From CAYYUA01 sp964542585 (GTDB taxonomy: Bacteria > Bacteroidota > Bacteroidia > CAILMK01 > CAYYUA01), in the NCBI GenBank assembly GCA_964542585.1, contig CAZIUI010000006.1, positions 1 through 64,000 of the forward strand: a DNA stretch of 64,000 nt, given 5' to 3'. Under the pieces are notes generated by a model. It did no database searches and was not told where the DNA came from. It worked only from the letters and a program-made list of their open reading frames with translations. The stretch's first letter is position 1, and every line of letters starts with the position of its first letter. Positions 26,721 to 35,618 of this stretch are shown here, one piece after another. The position numbers were made by a program, and so were the translations under genes.

Positions 26721-27173
26721 TTAGGATTGACCCAGTAAGGTTTGTGGGTCAATAACGGGCAGCAGGGTGGGACCTAATATGGTACCTCTGGTTTTTTCTA
26801 AAATAACACCGCGAGTTGTACCATACAGCGTATTCATCACTAGATGCCCAAATTCAGGATCAAGCGAGTATTGGCCATCAGGCTTTTCGGTGACTAGCTG
26901 ATTTAGTTGATCACAGGATAACTCATGCTCTACTCCAAATGAACCACTAATTCCCAGGGCTTGGCCTTGTTCATCAAATCCTTCTACGTTCAGATAAAGC
27001 CGTACCCCCATAAGCCCCTGCTCAATATTGAAGGCTAATTGCATGTCGTGGCTAACTTGTAGCTGATTAACAGCAGTCGGATCCTGAAGGTAATTTTCAC
27101 TTGGCTGAATGTTACACTGAAAAACCTGAGTATCTAGCAGTTGAATACTTGATAGAAGATCGTGTGTTGCCAA
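26721..27173 (-). CDS. SecB-like export chaperone homologue (tentative)
   Basis: The 150-aa cytosolic protein alternates strands and ends with RGVILEKTRGTILGPTLLPVID. This recalls the C-terminal region of SecB, where a conserved helix is followed by LPPxxF-type residues. A SecB-like fold with a beta sheet and a final helix is compatible. The start is TTG at 27173, since no ATG occurs in the first 40 codons. It is directly upstream of a lipoprotein gene, which suits an export role. The family call is by eye only and could be wrong. Confidence 0.4.
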   Translation of the reverse strand: MATHDLLSSIQLLDTQVFQCNIQPSENYLQDPTAVNQLQVSHDMQLAFNIEQGLMGVRLYLNVEGFDEQGQALGISGSFGVEHELSCDQLNQLVTEKPDGQYSLDPEFGHLVMNTLYGTTRGVILEKTRGTILGPTLLPVIDPQTLLGQS

Positions 27174-27303
27174 AGTTGAACTTTTGAAGGTTCGGGTTAT
27201 TGCTTGTTAATGTTAAAAAGGTTTCTCGAAGGTAAATTTAAACCATAATATGCCCAACCTACAAAGCGCCAATACCAAAGAAGAAAATTCGTTATACGTT
27301 TTT

Positions 27304-27331
27304 TTGACCTGATCTGTTTTGTCTAAATTTG
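27304..27331 (+). promoter_or_regulatory. Near-ideal Bacteroidota promoter upstream of a 28-codon ORF
   Basis: TTG (27304-27306), 17 nt, TAAATTTG (27324-27331). Both elements and spacing match the housekeeping promoter consensus TTG / TAnnTTTG. Transcription should start near 27338, with no annotated long gene downstream on this strand before the convergent sulfotransferase gene. Confidence 0.7.
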
Positions 27332-27371
27332 TATATAAAACATTCCAGGTCAGAGGATTGAAAGAGTGCTT

Positions 27372-27458
27372 ATGGAAGAAATTTTTGAAGCACTATTGGA
27401 AATCATCAGGGAGTTGTATCCGATTCTGGATATAATTCTGGATTGGCTTAGCGATTGA
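27372..27458 (+). CDS. Possible small protein of 28 aa (hydrophobic, acidic helix)
   Basis: ATG at 27372 to TGA at 27456-27458. The peptide starts MEEIFEALLEII and ends LDWLSD, an amphipathic to hydrophobic acidic helix without Lys or Cys. It lies about 34 nt downstream of the expected start site of a near-ideal promoter, with purine-rich AGAGGATTGAAAGAG before the ATG. No known family is recognised. The transcript could instead be a small RNA, in which case the ORF is chance. Confidence 0.45.
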   Translation: MEEIFEALLEIIRELYPILDIILDWLSD

Positions 27459-27475
27459 TAATGAAAGCCGTACTT

Positions 27476-28132
27476 TTACCACAAGTCTCGCCAATCAATG
27501 TAACTATTTTTTAAGTAACACTTCAAATGCTTTCTCCCTTTTTTGATGGTCTTCTGCAAGCGATTTTTTTGACGCGATGAGCTTGAATCTGAGTTATTGT
27601 AGTGCGGTAGCGGGACGTCTGGTATTTTGCACCCTAAAAATCCACATAATTTTTCCCATCCATCACCTGATGAAAAATCAATTTCCAGTAGATCATCAGG
27701 CCGGTTTTCAAAATACTTACGTACGGCTTCATTGTGATCTCTGTAAACTTGCTGGGCATGAGCTTTATCTTCTTTTGGAACTCCTTTACCCCTTCCATAA
27801 AGCCATTCGTGCATGGGACTCCGGAGATCTCCAATATGGCGTGTGACGCTTGCATACCAAGCTTCTTCATCCCTTGTGGTTAAAATGAATTTTGAACCAG
27901 GATAATACTGATCTATTACGGGGTAAAGCCGGTTCCATGGAAGGTCCTCACAGGCCTGATAAGTTTTCAGCTTTTTCATGACCCGTTGATAACGGCCTTT
28001 TAAAATGGGTATAAGCAAACCGGGCTTGTTATCAGCCACACGGTATCCTAAAATTTTCAGCGCTTCTCTTAATGTGGAAGTTCCGGTTTTATGAAACCCC
28101 ACTCCCACTACTTTGCCATCAATTTGCTGCAT
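27476..28132 (-). CDS. Sulfotransferase-family protein
   Basis: The 218-aa protein begins with the PAPS-binding P-loop GVGFHKTGTSTLREAL (residues about 11-26) and has the 3'-phosphate loop SKFILTTRDEEAWYASV near 80-95. It matches small bacterial sulfotransferases related to the NAD-dependent/Sulfotransfer_4 group. These transfer a sulfuryl group from PAPS to an alcohol or amine; the acceptor is unknown. The C-terminus is very basic. It is a single gene on the minus strand. Confidence 0.8.
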   Translation of the reverse strand: MQQIDGKVVGVGFHKTGTSTLREALKILGYRVADNKPGLLIPILKGRYQRVMKKLKTYQACEDLPWNRLYPVIDQYYPGSKFILTTRDEEAWYASVTRHIGDLRSPMHEWLYGRGKGVPKEDKAHAQQVYRDHNEAVRKYFENRPDDLLEIDFSSGDGWEKLCGFLGCKIPDVPLPHYNNSDSSSSRQKNRLQKTIKKGRKHLKCYLKNSYIDWRDLW

Positions 28133-28216
28133 AGTGTACTATCAAAAGGTAAGTGGATTCAGCAGTTGATTAGGGACTGCAGGGTATTTTGGAAAGCTGA
28201 TTTGGCTTGTTTTGCG

Positions 28217-28224
28217 TACTTTTG
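28217..28224 (+). promoter_or_regulatory. Candidate -7 element for era
   Basis: TACTTTTG, a TAnnTTTG match, 20 nt before the era ATG. A minus-strand TAGATTTG lies immediately next to it (28225-28232) and could serve the divergent sulfotransferase gene. Confidence 0.5.
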
Positions 28225-28244
28225 CAAATCTAAATTAAACAATA

Positions 28245-29141
28245 ATGACGAATACAGCGCATTTTCTCTCAGGATTTGCCAATATCATTGGATTTCCTAA
28301 CGTGGGAAAATCTACATTTTTAAATGCGCTCCTTGAGGAAAAAATTTCAATAGTTACGCCTAAAAGACAGACCACGCGCCATCGCATTCGTGGGATTATC
28401 ACTGGCAGGCAATACCAGATTGTCCTATCAGATACACCTGGCATCCTTGAGCCCAAGTATTTGCTACAGCAACGGATGATGCAATTTGTAAACCAAGCCA
28501 TGGAGGATGCTGATATTTTCATTTACATGGTAGAAGCTACTGACGATCCCCAAGTTCACGAGGCTTCAATGAATAAGCTTATAGATAAAGGCCTTCCTGT
28601 CCTGGTTCTCATCAACAAAGTAGACCTGAGCAATCAACAAGCATTGGCCGACTTGGTAGGGCGTTATCAACAGTGGGTAGCCCGGGAAAATGTAATTCCT
28701 ATTGCAGCTACTAAAGGTTTCAACATCAGTGCTGTCATGAAAAGGCTCGTAGAACTCCTTCCTGAAGGTCAACCCTATTTTCCTGATGACCAGGTGATTG
28801 ATAAAAGTGAACGCTTCATCATGAGTGAGGCTATTCGCGAACAGGTTCTAACGAAATTTAAACAAGAGATCCCTTATTCTATAGAAGTTGAAATAGAGGC
28901 GTTTGATGAATTGCCTGATATCATAAACATAAGAGCAGCAATTATTGCTAATAAACAATCTCAAAAACCTATCTTAATCGGAAAGCAGGGTAATGCCTTA
29001 AAGCAAATTGGTAAAAATGCTCGTGCCACCATGGAGGCATTTTTGAACAAGCAAGTCTACCTTGAGCTATTTGTAAAGGTGAGGGAAAACTGGCGCAATA
29101 GTGCGGGCTTCCTTAATCAGCATGGTTATGCATCGTCCTAA
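28245..29141 (+). CDS. era: GTPase Era
   Basis: Era binds 16S rRNA during 30S ribosome assembly. G1 GFPNVGKST is at residues 16-24, G3 DTPG near 65, G4 NKVD near 126, then a C-terminal KH domain with the signature ILIGKQGNALKQIGKNAR near 243. The length of 298 aa is standard. It is followed 18 nt later by der, forming a two-GTPase operon for ribosome assembly. Confidence 0.96.
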   Translation: MTNTAHFLSGFANIIGFPNVGKSTFLNALLEEKISIVTPKRQTTRHRIRGIITGRQYQIVLSDTPGILEPKYLLQQRMMQFVNQAMEDADIFIYMVEATDDPQVHEASMNKLIDKGLPVLVLINKVDLSNQQALADLVGRYQQWVARENVIPIAATKGFNISAVMKRLVELLPEGQPYFPDDQVIDKSERFIMSEAIREQVLTKFKQEIPYSIEVEIEAFDELPDIINIRAAIIANKQSQKPILIGKQGNALKQIGKNARATMEAFLNKQVYLELFVKVRENWRNSAGFLNQHGYASS

Positions 29142-29159
29142 GGCCAAAAACGTCACCTA

Positions 29160-30482
29160 ATGAAACGTACCGTAGCTATCGTTGGGCGCCCTAACGTGGG
29201 AAAATCCACCCTTTTTAATCGTTTAACTGGTAAATGGACTTCTATCGTACATGATCAGAGTGGGGTCACCAGAGACCGAATCCAGGACGAGGTTGAATGG
29301 GAAGGTAGACATTTTACGTTACTGGATACTGGTGGCTATTTACCTCATAATACCAATGCTTTGGATGAAGCTATTCGCCATCAGGTGGAGGTGGCTATTG
29401 ATGAGGCATCATTGATCTTATTCATGGTGGATGTACGAACGGCAATAACCAAGGAGGATGAGCAATTTGCCAAATATTTAAGGCGCCAAAACAAGCCAGT
29501 GATAGTTGTTGCCAATAAAGCTGATAACCTCCATTATGAATTTGACAGTTACGTATTTTACCAGCTAGGCTTTGAGGAACTCTTCCCTATTTCTTCCACG
29601 AGCGGCACGGGGAGTGGTGAGCTATTGGATAAGATCTATAACCTCCTCAACCTAGACCAAGTCGCTGTAGAAGAAGACGAGCCTAGGGAATCCATCCCTT
29701 GCTTTGCCATATTAGGAAGACCGAATACCGGAAAATCTACGATGGTAAACGCCCTTTTGGATGAAGACCGGAGCATTGTTAGTGACCAACCCGGCACCAC
29801 AAGGGATACGCTGAATTTGCGCTTCAACAAATTCAACATGGATTTTGAACTAGTGGATACAGCAGGCCTACGCAAAGAAAAACGGGTAAGTCCCAAAGAG
29901 CTTGAGCATATAGCCAATCACCGGGCCATTAGGGCGATTGAGATGGCGGATGTCTGCTTTGTGATGCTGGATGCTGCTCATGGCCTGGAAAAACAGGATA
30001 TCAACATCGTAAAGTTAATTCTTAACCGCCGAAAGGGCGTTGTGATCCTGGTTAACAAATGGGACTACGTGGAAAAAGATGACAAAACCCATTTGGATTA
30101 CATTGAACATCTTGAAAACCGCATGAACCTTCCGATGAAGTTGCCCATCCATTTTGTATCAGCCTTAAAAAAGCACCGGCTCATTAAAGCCCTGAAGGAA
30201 GGGGAAGAAGTTTATCATAACCTCCATAAGCGATTACCAACCGCTCAGCTTAACAATGTTATGCTAAAAGCTGTACAAGATAATCCGCCACCTTCTAACC
30301 AAGGCAGGTGGGTACATATTAAGTATGTAACCCAACTAGATGATGATCAACTAACAATAGGTTTCTTTTGTAATATGCCTGAGGCCATCACAAGTGCTTA
30401 CCAAAAATTTTTGGAACGCACATTGAGGAAGCATTTCCACCTTAAAGGGGTTCCGGTTCAGTTGATATTTAAAAGGAAGTGA
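29160..30482 (+). CDS. der: GTPase Der (EngA)
   Basis: Der has two tandem GTPase domains. The first has GRPNVGKST (residues 8-16), DTGG and NKAD. The second has GRPNTGKST near 186, DTAG near 233 and NKWD near 298. A C-terminal KH-like domain ends in KGVPVQLIFKRK. It acts in 50S subunit maturation. The length of 440 aa is typical. It lies directly after era. Confidence 0.97.
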   Translation: MKRTVAIVGRPNVGKSTLFNRLTGKWTSIVHDQSGVTRDRIQDEVEWEGRHFTLLDTGGYLPHNTNALDEAIRHQVEVAIDEASLILFMVDVRTAITKEDEQFAKYLRRQNKPVIVVANKADNLHYEFDSYVFYQLGFEELFPISSTSGTGSGELLDKIYNLLNLDQVAVEEDEPRESIPCFAILGRPNTGKSTMVNALLDEDRSIVSDQPGTTRDTLNLRFNKFNMDFELVDTAGLRKEKRVSPKELEHIANHRAIRAIEMADVCFVMLDAAHGLEKQDINIVKLILNRRKGVVILVNKWDYVEKDDKTHLDYIEHLENRMNLPMKLPIHFVSALKKHRLIKALKEGEEVYHNLHKRLPTAQLNNVMLKAVQDNPPPSNQGRWVHIKYVTQLDDDQLTIGFFCNMPEAITSAYQKFLERTLRKHFHLKGVPVQLIFKRK

Positions 30483-30550
30483 TTGCAAAGAAACTTGCAA
30501 AAAACCCGCCTTGACAACAACATTTTCGAATCAAGACCCAAAAAAAGCGT

Positions 30551-30558
30551 TACTTTTG
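30551..30558 (+). promoter_or_regulatory. Candidate -7 element for the small lipoprotein gene
   Basis: TACTTTTG (TAnnTTTG match) lies 31 nt before the TTG at 30589. Transcription would start near 30565, so the upstream TTG at 30511 would not be on this message. Confidence 0.5.
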
Positions 30559-30588
30559 CAACTCATTAATAAATCAGACCGTAAGTAT

Positions 30589-30759
30589 TTGAATATTAAA
30601 ACCCCACTAGCGGGGCTTACAGTGGTTTTAGGGATGTTATTAGCGGGGGGGTGTGAAAGTGGTCGAACGCCAACCAGTAAAATTGAAAACAAGGTTGATA
30701 GTCTTAATAACAAAGTTATGGAACAACTTAGAAAGGATTCAACTAAACAAAATAATTAA
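30589..30759 (+). CDS. Small putative lipoprotein, 56 aa, TTG start
   Basis: From TTG at 30589 the peptide has a short basic n-region, the hydrophobic core PLAGLTVVLGML and a lipobox-like AGGC, then a mature polar tail of about 35 residues rich in Lys, Asp and Asn (IENKVDSLNNKVM, a short coiled coil). The frame is open further upstream to a TTG at 30511, but that version places the signal peptide 30 residues in and precedes the promoter element, so I prefer 30589. Function unknown. Confidence 0.55.
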   Translation: MNIKTPLAGLTVVLGMLLAGGCESGRTPTSKIENKVDSLNNKVMEQLRKDSTKQNN

Positions 30760-30849
30760 CTGTAACCTCTGAAATCAGATATTACTTTAGGAACTTAAAT
30801 GTAAACTGCCTGATAGGTGCACAACAGGGCTGGGTTTTTTATTCACGAG

Positions 30850-30868
30850 CGGTTCCAGTCCGGTTCCA
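30850..30868 (+). promoter_or_regulatory. Direct repeat CGGTTCCA upstream of pckA
   Basis: CGGTTCCA occurs twice with an 11-bp period (30850-30857 and 30861-30868), so both copies face the same side of the helix. It lies 39 nt before the pckA ATG and could be an operator. The factor is unknown. Confidence 0.4.
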
Positions 30869-30906
30869 CCTCGATTGCAATTTGTTAAGATTTAAAAACT
30901 TTTGCT

Positions 30907-32523
30907 ATGCATGAAGTTGGAATTAAAGGTAATCAAGCTGATCTAAAGGCATTGGGAATCACAGATGCCAAACAAGTTAACTGGAACCTTTCCCCTTCTC
31001 AGCTAATTGAAAAAGCTATCCTAAACGGAGAAGCTTGCCTATCAGAAAGTGGCGCACTTACAGCTGATACAGGCCATTTTACAGGTCGCTCCCCGCAAGA
31101 TCGGTTTATTGTAGATGACGAAATAACGAGAGATACCGTATGGTGGGGCGACATCAACAAAAAATTTGATAGTGATAAGTTTGACCAGCTCTACAACAAG
31201 ATGGCTCATTACTTATCAGATAAAGAATTTTATGCAAGGGACGTTTATGCCTGTGCAGATCCGGAATACCGGTTAAATATTCGCGTTATAAGTGAGTGTG
31301 CTTATCAGAACCTGTTTGCTCGCAACCTGTTTATCCGGCCTGGCTACGAAGATCTCAAGGACTTTTTACCGGAATGGCATGTAATTGCTGTTCCAAGTTT
31401 TGAAGCTGATCCAGAAGTAGATGGTACTAGACAAGGGAATTTTGCCATCATCAATTTTACCAGGAAAACCGTCCTGATTGGAGGAACAGGTTACACCGGA
31501 GAGATTAAGAAAAGCATTTTCTCTATCCTTAATTTCATCCTTCCTCATGAGCAGCAAGTGCTCTCGATGCATTGTTCAGCGAATATGGGGGACAATGGGG
31601 ATACAGCCATCTTTTTTGGGCTGTCCGGCACGGGAAAAACAACCCTTTCAGCTGATCCCAACCGCCTGCTAATCGGGGACGATGAGCATGGTTGGACTTC
31701 TAATGGCGTTTTCAACTTTGAGGGAGGTTGCTACGCCAAAGTGGTCAACCTGTCGCCTGAAAAAGAGCCGGACATCTACGAAGCAATACAATACGGAACA
31801 TTGTTGGAGAATGTTCGCTTCCATCCCAAAACCCGGGAAGTGGACTATGACAATACCACTGTAACACCTAATACCCGTGCTGCTTATCCAATCGATTATA
31901 TTAAGAATGCTACAAAGTCTTCCACGGGTAACGTTCCGGACAACATCTTCCTACTAACAGCAGATGCCTTTGGTGTACTACCACCCATTTCGAGGTTAAA
32001 CAAAGGTCAGGCGATGTATCACTTCCTTTCCGGCTATACCGCAAAAGTAGCTGGTACTGAAGCTGGCATTGACGAACCTCAACCAGTTTTTTCAGCTTGC
32101 TTTGGTGCTCCATTTTTGCCTTTACATCCCACAACTTACGCAGAAATGCTAGGTAAGAAAATGGATCAACATAATGCAAACGTATGGCTCATAAATACCG
32201 GGTGGACGGGTGGCCCGTATGGTATCGGTCACCGCATAGACTTGAAATACACAAGGGCAATGATAGAGGCTGCGCTTAATGGGGAACTTAATGATGTTGA
32301 TTATGAGAACAACCACATCTTTGGCCTCGGAATGCCAAAGTCATGCCCCAATGTTCCATCTGAGATCCTGAACCCTCGCCAAACATGGGCGGACCCCGAG
32401 GCATACGATCAAAAGGCCTCAATCCTGGCCTCCTATTTCAATGATAACTTTGAAACCTACGCAGATTATTCCAACCAAGAAATCAGAGATGCTGCACCGG
32501 TCGTGACTACAGCATCTTCTTAA
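30907..32523 (+). CDS. pckA: Phosphoenolpyruvate carboxykinase (ATP)
   Basis: This gluconeogenic enzyme turns oxaloacetate and ATP into PEP, CO2 and ADP. Visible signatures are TGRSPQDRF near residue 60 (substrate-binding Arg), the P-loop GLSGTGKTTLS near 238-248, and IGDDEHGW near 257 for metal binding. The length of 538 aa is normal for the ATP-type family. It is monocistronic and faces cmk. A direct repeat upstream hints at carbon-source control. Confidence 0.97.
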   Translation: MHEVGIKGNQADLKALGITDAKQVNWNLSPSQLIEKAILNGEACLSESGALTADTGHFTGRSPQDRFIVDDEITRDTVWWGDINKKFDSDKFDQLYNKMAHYLSDKEFYARDVYACADPEYRLNIRVISECAYQNLFARNLFIRPGYEDLKDFLPEWHVIAVPSFEADPEVDGTRQGNFAIINFTRKTVLIGGTGYTGEIKKSIFSILNFILPHEQQVLSMHCSANMGDNGDTAIFFGLSGTGKTTLSADPNRLLIGDDEHGWTSNGVFNFEGGCYAKVVNLSPEKEPDIYEAIQYGTLLENVRFHPKTREVDYDNTTVTPNTRAAYPIDYIKNATKSSTGNVPDNIFLLTADAFGVLPPISRLNKGQAMYHFLSGYTAKVAGTEAGIDEPQPVFSACFGAPFLPLHPTTYAEMLGKKMDQHNANVWLINTGWTGGPYGIGHRIDLKYTRAMIEAALNGELNDVDYENNHIFGLGMPKSCPNVPSEILNPRQTWADPEAYDQKASILASYFNDNFETYADYSNQEIRDAAPVVTTASS

Positions 32524-32599
32524 TTTTTTACAATTTCAACTAAATCCCTATTTAAACGCCTTCAGTTATTTTTTTTTAGAAGCTTCTTGTTGGCAAGCT

Positions 32600-33286
32600 T
32601 TAAGCATATTGCGTCATGATAGCATACGCTTTATCACGCCCATACCTTAACTGTTCTTCACGGGACATGTGGGTGTTATCCAAAACAATGGCATCAGAAG
32701 CTTTTTGAAGAGGACTCTCTGACCGGGTTGCATCCATATGGTCCCGTTCTTCAAGGTTTTGATGCACCTCTTCTATCGTTACAATTTCTCCGGCATCTTT
32801 CAGCTCATAATAGCGCCTTTTGGTCCGAATGCTGGAAGATGCTGTCAGAAACAATTTCAACTCAGCATCAGGAAAAACAACCGTTCCGATATCGCGGCCA
32901 TCCATAACGATGCCCTTTTCAGTACCAAATCCCTTTTGCTGATTTACTAACGTTTCGCGTACGGCTCTCAGAGTACTAACCTGGCTTACCTGTTGAGAAA
33001 CCTCAATAGATCGAATAGCCTCTTCTACATTCTCTCCATTCAGATAAGTAAGTTGCTCATTCGTGCGGGGATCATAGGTGAAATCTATTGAAACTTCGGG
33101 TAACACCTTCTTTACGGCATCTTCATCTTCCAGATTTAACCCCAGGCGTAACAAGTATAACGTGACTGCACGGTACATGGCACCCGTATCCACGTACTTA
33201 TAACCCAGTTCTTTTGCCAGGTCCCTTGCTAAAGTACTTTTCCCGCAGGAACAATAGCCATCAATTGTTATAATAATGGGAGTCAT
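32600..33286 (-). CDS. cmk: Cytidylate kinase
   Basis: Cmk phosphorylates CMP and dCMP. The P-loop is IDGYCSCGKST near residue 7, where many bacteria have IDGPAGSGKST. The family block MDGRDIGTVVFPDAELK and the C-terminal DATRSESPL are present. The ATG at 33286 is preferred over a TTG at 33298, giving 228 aa. A candidate TACCTTTG element lies just upstream. Confidence 0.93.
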   Translation of the reverse strand: MTPIIITIDGYCSCGKSTLARDLAKELGYKYVDTGAMYRAVTLYLLRLGLNLEDEDAVKKVLPEVSIDFTYDPRTNEQLTYLNGENVEEAIRSIEVSQQVSQVSTLRAVRETLVNQQKGFGTEKGIVMDGRDIGTVVFPDAELKLFLTASSSIRTKRRYYELKDAGEIVTIEEVHQNLEERDHMDATRSESPLQKASDAIVLDNTHMSREEQLRYGRDKAYAIMTQYA

Positions 33287-33310
33287 GAGACGATTCAATC
33301 AAGGTTTGTT

Positions 33311-33318
33311 CAAAGGTA
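33311..33318 (-). promoter_or_regulatory. Candidate -7 element for cmk
   Basis: The minus strand reads TACCTTTG, 24 nt ahead of the cmk ATG at 33286. This supports that ATG over the TTG at 33298. Confidence 0.45.
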
Positions 33319-33662
33319 AAGTAATTAGCAAGCATACGTAGAAGGCGCTGATTAGAAGTCAATCTCGCTTTAGTAGCCACTTTCTACCTCCCCTATTAAG
33401 GTTTAAAACTCCAATCATCAAAAAATAAAGCATTGAATAAAATGATTTTTTTATACCAATACCTTTATGATTGCCCTTTCCTCGTTGTACACAAAAGCAA
33501 ACCTCAACTCTCTGATTTTCATTTTTTTATGCTTTTTGCCTAAGGTCTGTAAACCTTAAAAAATGCTTAACCAAGCAACATCATCTTTTGAAAACCCCAT
33601 CTCCTCTGTATTATTGCCGTTGAAATTTTTGAAGGAAGAAGAGAGGCATTCTAAAAAATTTT

Positions 33663-33670
33663 TATATTTG
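33663..33670 (+). promoter_or_regulatory. Candidate -7 element for the HU gene
   Basis: TATATTTG (TAnnTTTG match) 41 nt before the HU ATG. Confidence 0.5.
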
Positions 33671-33711
33671 ACCGCAATCGGAACTGTTTGTAAACATTAA
33701 AAGAAGTTATT

Positions 33712-33984
33712 ATGAACAAAGGTGACATGGTCAATCAAATTTCCACCGATGCGGGCATTACAAAGCAACAAGCTCAAGATGCCCTTGATTCTGTGATCAA
33801 AACCACTTCCAATGAGCTGAAAAATGGTAACAAGGTTACCTTGGTAGGCTTTGGGACATTCTCTGTTTCAAAGCGATCAGCTCGAAAGGGGCGTAATCCC
33901 CAAAGCGGAGAAGAAATCAACATTCCAGCTAAAAAAGTTGTGAAGTTCAAGCCCGGAAAGGAACTTTCTGACCACGTTAAGTAA
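33712..33984 (+). CDS. HU-family DNA-binding protein
   Basis: A 90-aa histone-like protein. It has the HU dimer core (MVNQISTDAGITKQQAQDAL, VTLVGFGTFSV), the basic arm SKRSARKGRNPQSGEEI that inserts into the minor groove, and the C-terminal VVKFKPGKEL. It compacts and bends chromosomal DNA. It is monocistronic with its own promoter element and a clear terminator 26 nt after the stop. Confidence 0.95.
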   Translation: MNKGDMVNQISTDAGITKQQAQDALDSVIKTTSNELKNGNKVTLVGFGTFSVSKRSARKGRNPQSGEEINIPAKKVVKFKPGKELSDHVK

Positions 33985-34010
33985 CCCGTGATTAATCCTA
34001 TTCTGTGTTC

Positions 34011-34054
34011 AAAAGCCTCCTGGGTTCTTAAAAGATCCTTCTGGAGGCTTTTTT
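34011..34054 (+). terminator. Intrinsic terminator after the HU gene
   Basis: AAAAGCCTCC (34011-34020) pairs with GGAGGCTTTT (34043-34052) and runs into T. The inner loop is 22 nt and partly paired. The rnz stop codon on the other strand lies at its edge. Confidence 0.88.
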
Positions 34055-34994
34055 AGGTATTAGAAGCATTTCTCAAGGGAGTAGCAGGAACCTTAAAGCA
34101 AAGGCCTTCCTCGGCCAAGAAGGTATTCGGAAAAATTGCACATGCTTCTTCTAAAAGTGGATCAAGATTCCCAAACCTTGCTGAGAAATGACCTAGTAAA
34201 AGCTTTTGCACGCCACTTTTCGCGGCTAGTTTAGCTGCATCTTCACTAGTGCTGTGATAGGTTTCCAGAGCTCTTTTGGCAAATTCTTTTGTAAAAGTTG
34301 CCTCGTGATAGAGCATGGTAACGCCTGACAGCGTGTTCGAAAGCCTGAATTGAACCAATGTATCCGTGATATAGGCAAAGGACCTTCTAAGCGGGTTTTC
34401 CTGGATATAGTCCCGTGCATTGTAAACCTTCCCAGATTTATTTTTGTAATCATGCCCATACTGCAAAAACTGAAATGCTTCCTTAGGGGGCTGGGTAGCT
34501 TCTATAGCAGCTTTACTTAGCTTGTAACGCTGCTCCACTTCTTCAAAAACAAACCCATAACAAGGCAACCCGTGTTCGAGCTTGATAGCGCTAACAGTAA
34601 GCCCATTATTTTGAAATAATAATTCAACATCATTGATGTGATCTAGCGAATGGAAGTACAAAGGAAAGCTTAAACGTCCCCCGGAGTATTGCAATTGAGT
34701 ATTTATAATGGTTTCTATACCTGAGGGACCATAAACATGTATTGCTTGGCTTCTTTGCTGAAGGCTTTGGGTGGTCAAAAAACCGATCAGTCCAGTGAAG
34801 TGATCCGGATGAAGATGGCTGATAAAGACACAGCTAACCCTGTTCTGGTTTATTCCGTAGCGTAGCATTTGCAATTGGGCACTTTCCCCGCAATCCAGTA
34901 AAAAGTGCTGCTTATTAAAACTAAGCACCTGGGCGGTTTGATGCCTACTAAGGGTTGGTGTAGCAGAACTACTACCCAGTATGGTTAGCTGCAT
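34053..34994 (-). CDS. rnz: Ribonuclease Z
   Basis: The metallo-beta-lactamase endonuclease that trims tRNA 3' ends. The metal-binding motif SHLHPDHFTGL lies near residues 60-70, with further ligands in YHEATF (near 232) and LLGHFSARF (near 265). The length of 313 aa fits the short RNase Z form. It lies 35 nt downstream of the STAS-like gene and is probably in the same operon. Confidence 0.92.
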   Translation of the reverse strand: MQLTILGSSSATPTLSRHQTAQVLSFNKQHFLLDCGESAQLQMLRYGINQNRVSCVFISHLHPDHFTGLIGFLTTQSLQQRSQAIHVYGPSGIETIINTQLQYSGGRLSFPLYFHSLDHINDVELLFQNNGLTVSAIKLEHGLPCYGFVFEEVEQRYKLSKAAIEATQPPKEAFQFLQYGHDYKNKSGKVYNARDYIQENPLRRSFAYITDTLVQFRLSNTLSGVTMLYHEATFTKEFAKRALETYHSTSEDAAKLAAKSGVQKLLLGHFSARFGNLDPLLEEACAIFPNTFLAEEGLCFKVPATPLRNASNT

Positions 34995-35029
34995 AAGGGG
35001 AACATTACCAAAACTGAAGTGAGATTTTC

Positions 35030-35392
35030 CTACTCTTCTTCGTTAAAACCCCGCTCCAGGCTTTCAATAAAAACCAAGTCAATGGCCTCATTTCTTGACG
35101 GGGCGTAGGAAATTTCATTCTCATCTGCATAGGACTTCAGCGCTTGGTTACCTTCGCTTAAAACAAAGGAACAACCGGCTTCAATTGCCTGCTCTGCTAA
35201 GTCGTTAAGAAAACCAAATTTACCGGAATCTTCTTCTTCTAAGTTCGGTAAATCCAGAATAACATTTTGAGCTTCTTCCTCCCAAAAGCTTAAGACATTT
35301 TTTTGGATTTTCTGGATGGTGTGGTCATTGAGGTCAGTAATTGAGGACTCTAGTAAAATATGACGTTCGCCCCGGATCTGGTTTAGACACAT
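35030..35392 (-). CDS. STAS-like (anti-sigma antagonist fold) protein
   Basis: A 120-aa soluble, acidic protein. The central block AQNVILDLPNLEEEDSGKFGFLNDLAEQAIEAGCSFVL resembles the STAS core (VIxDLxxVxxxDSxGlxxLl). The Ser of EEDSG occupies the place phosphorylated in anti-sigma antagonists. No partner kinase or sigma regulator is nearby. It precedes rnz by 35 nt. The fold call is moderately sure; the function is not known. Confidence 0.5.
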   Translation of the reverse strand: MCLNQIRGERHILLESSITDLNDHTIQKIQKNVLSFWEEEAQNVILDLPNLEEEDSGKFGFLNDLAEQAIEAGCSFVLSEGNQALKSYADENEISYAPSRNEAIDLVFIESLERGFNEEE

Positions 35393-35618
35393 ATGGTGGA
35401 ATTTACTAGGGAATTGAAGTGTAAAAGGAGGTGTATCAAAGGTCTTTAATGGACGTTGCTTTTATAATGTAACATTAGAAAACAAGTTTAATGACCACGA
35501 ATTTATGTTTCGCAGACCAGACTAAGGAAATCTTATAACTCGGAAATTTTTGGGTTTTAATACACCCTCATGATTTAAAACTGCCGAACATAAACCAACT
35601 AAAACAAGCTAAAATTGA

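Larger units (their letters stand above)
33299..33711. other. Divergent intergenic region between cmk and the HU gene, about 410 nt
   Basis: AT-rich. It holds the cmk promoter element, a small inverted repeat TAAGGT/ACCTTA at 33541-33558 with no T tract in either direction, and the HU promoter element at 33663. No ORF or RNA gene was recognised. Confidence 0.6.

Noticed and set aside
33541..33558. Terminator-like inverted repeat TAAGGT/ACCTTA
   Set aside because: There is no T tract on either side in the right direction and no gene end nearby.
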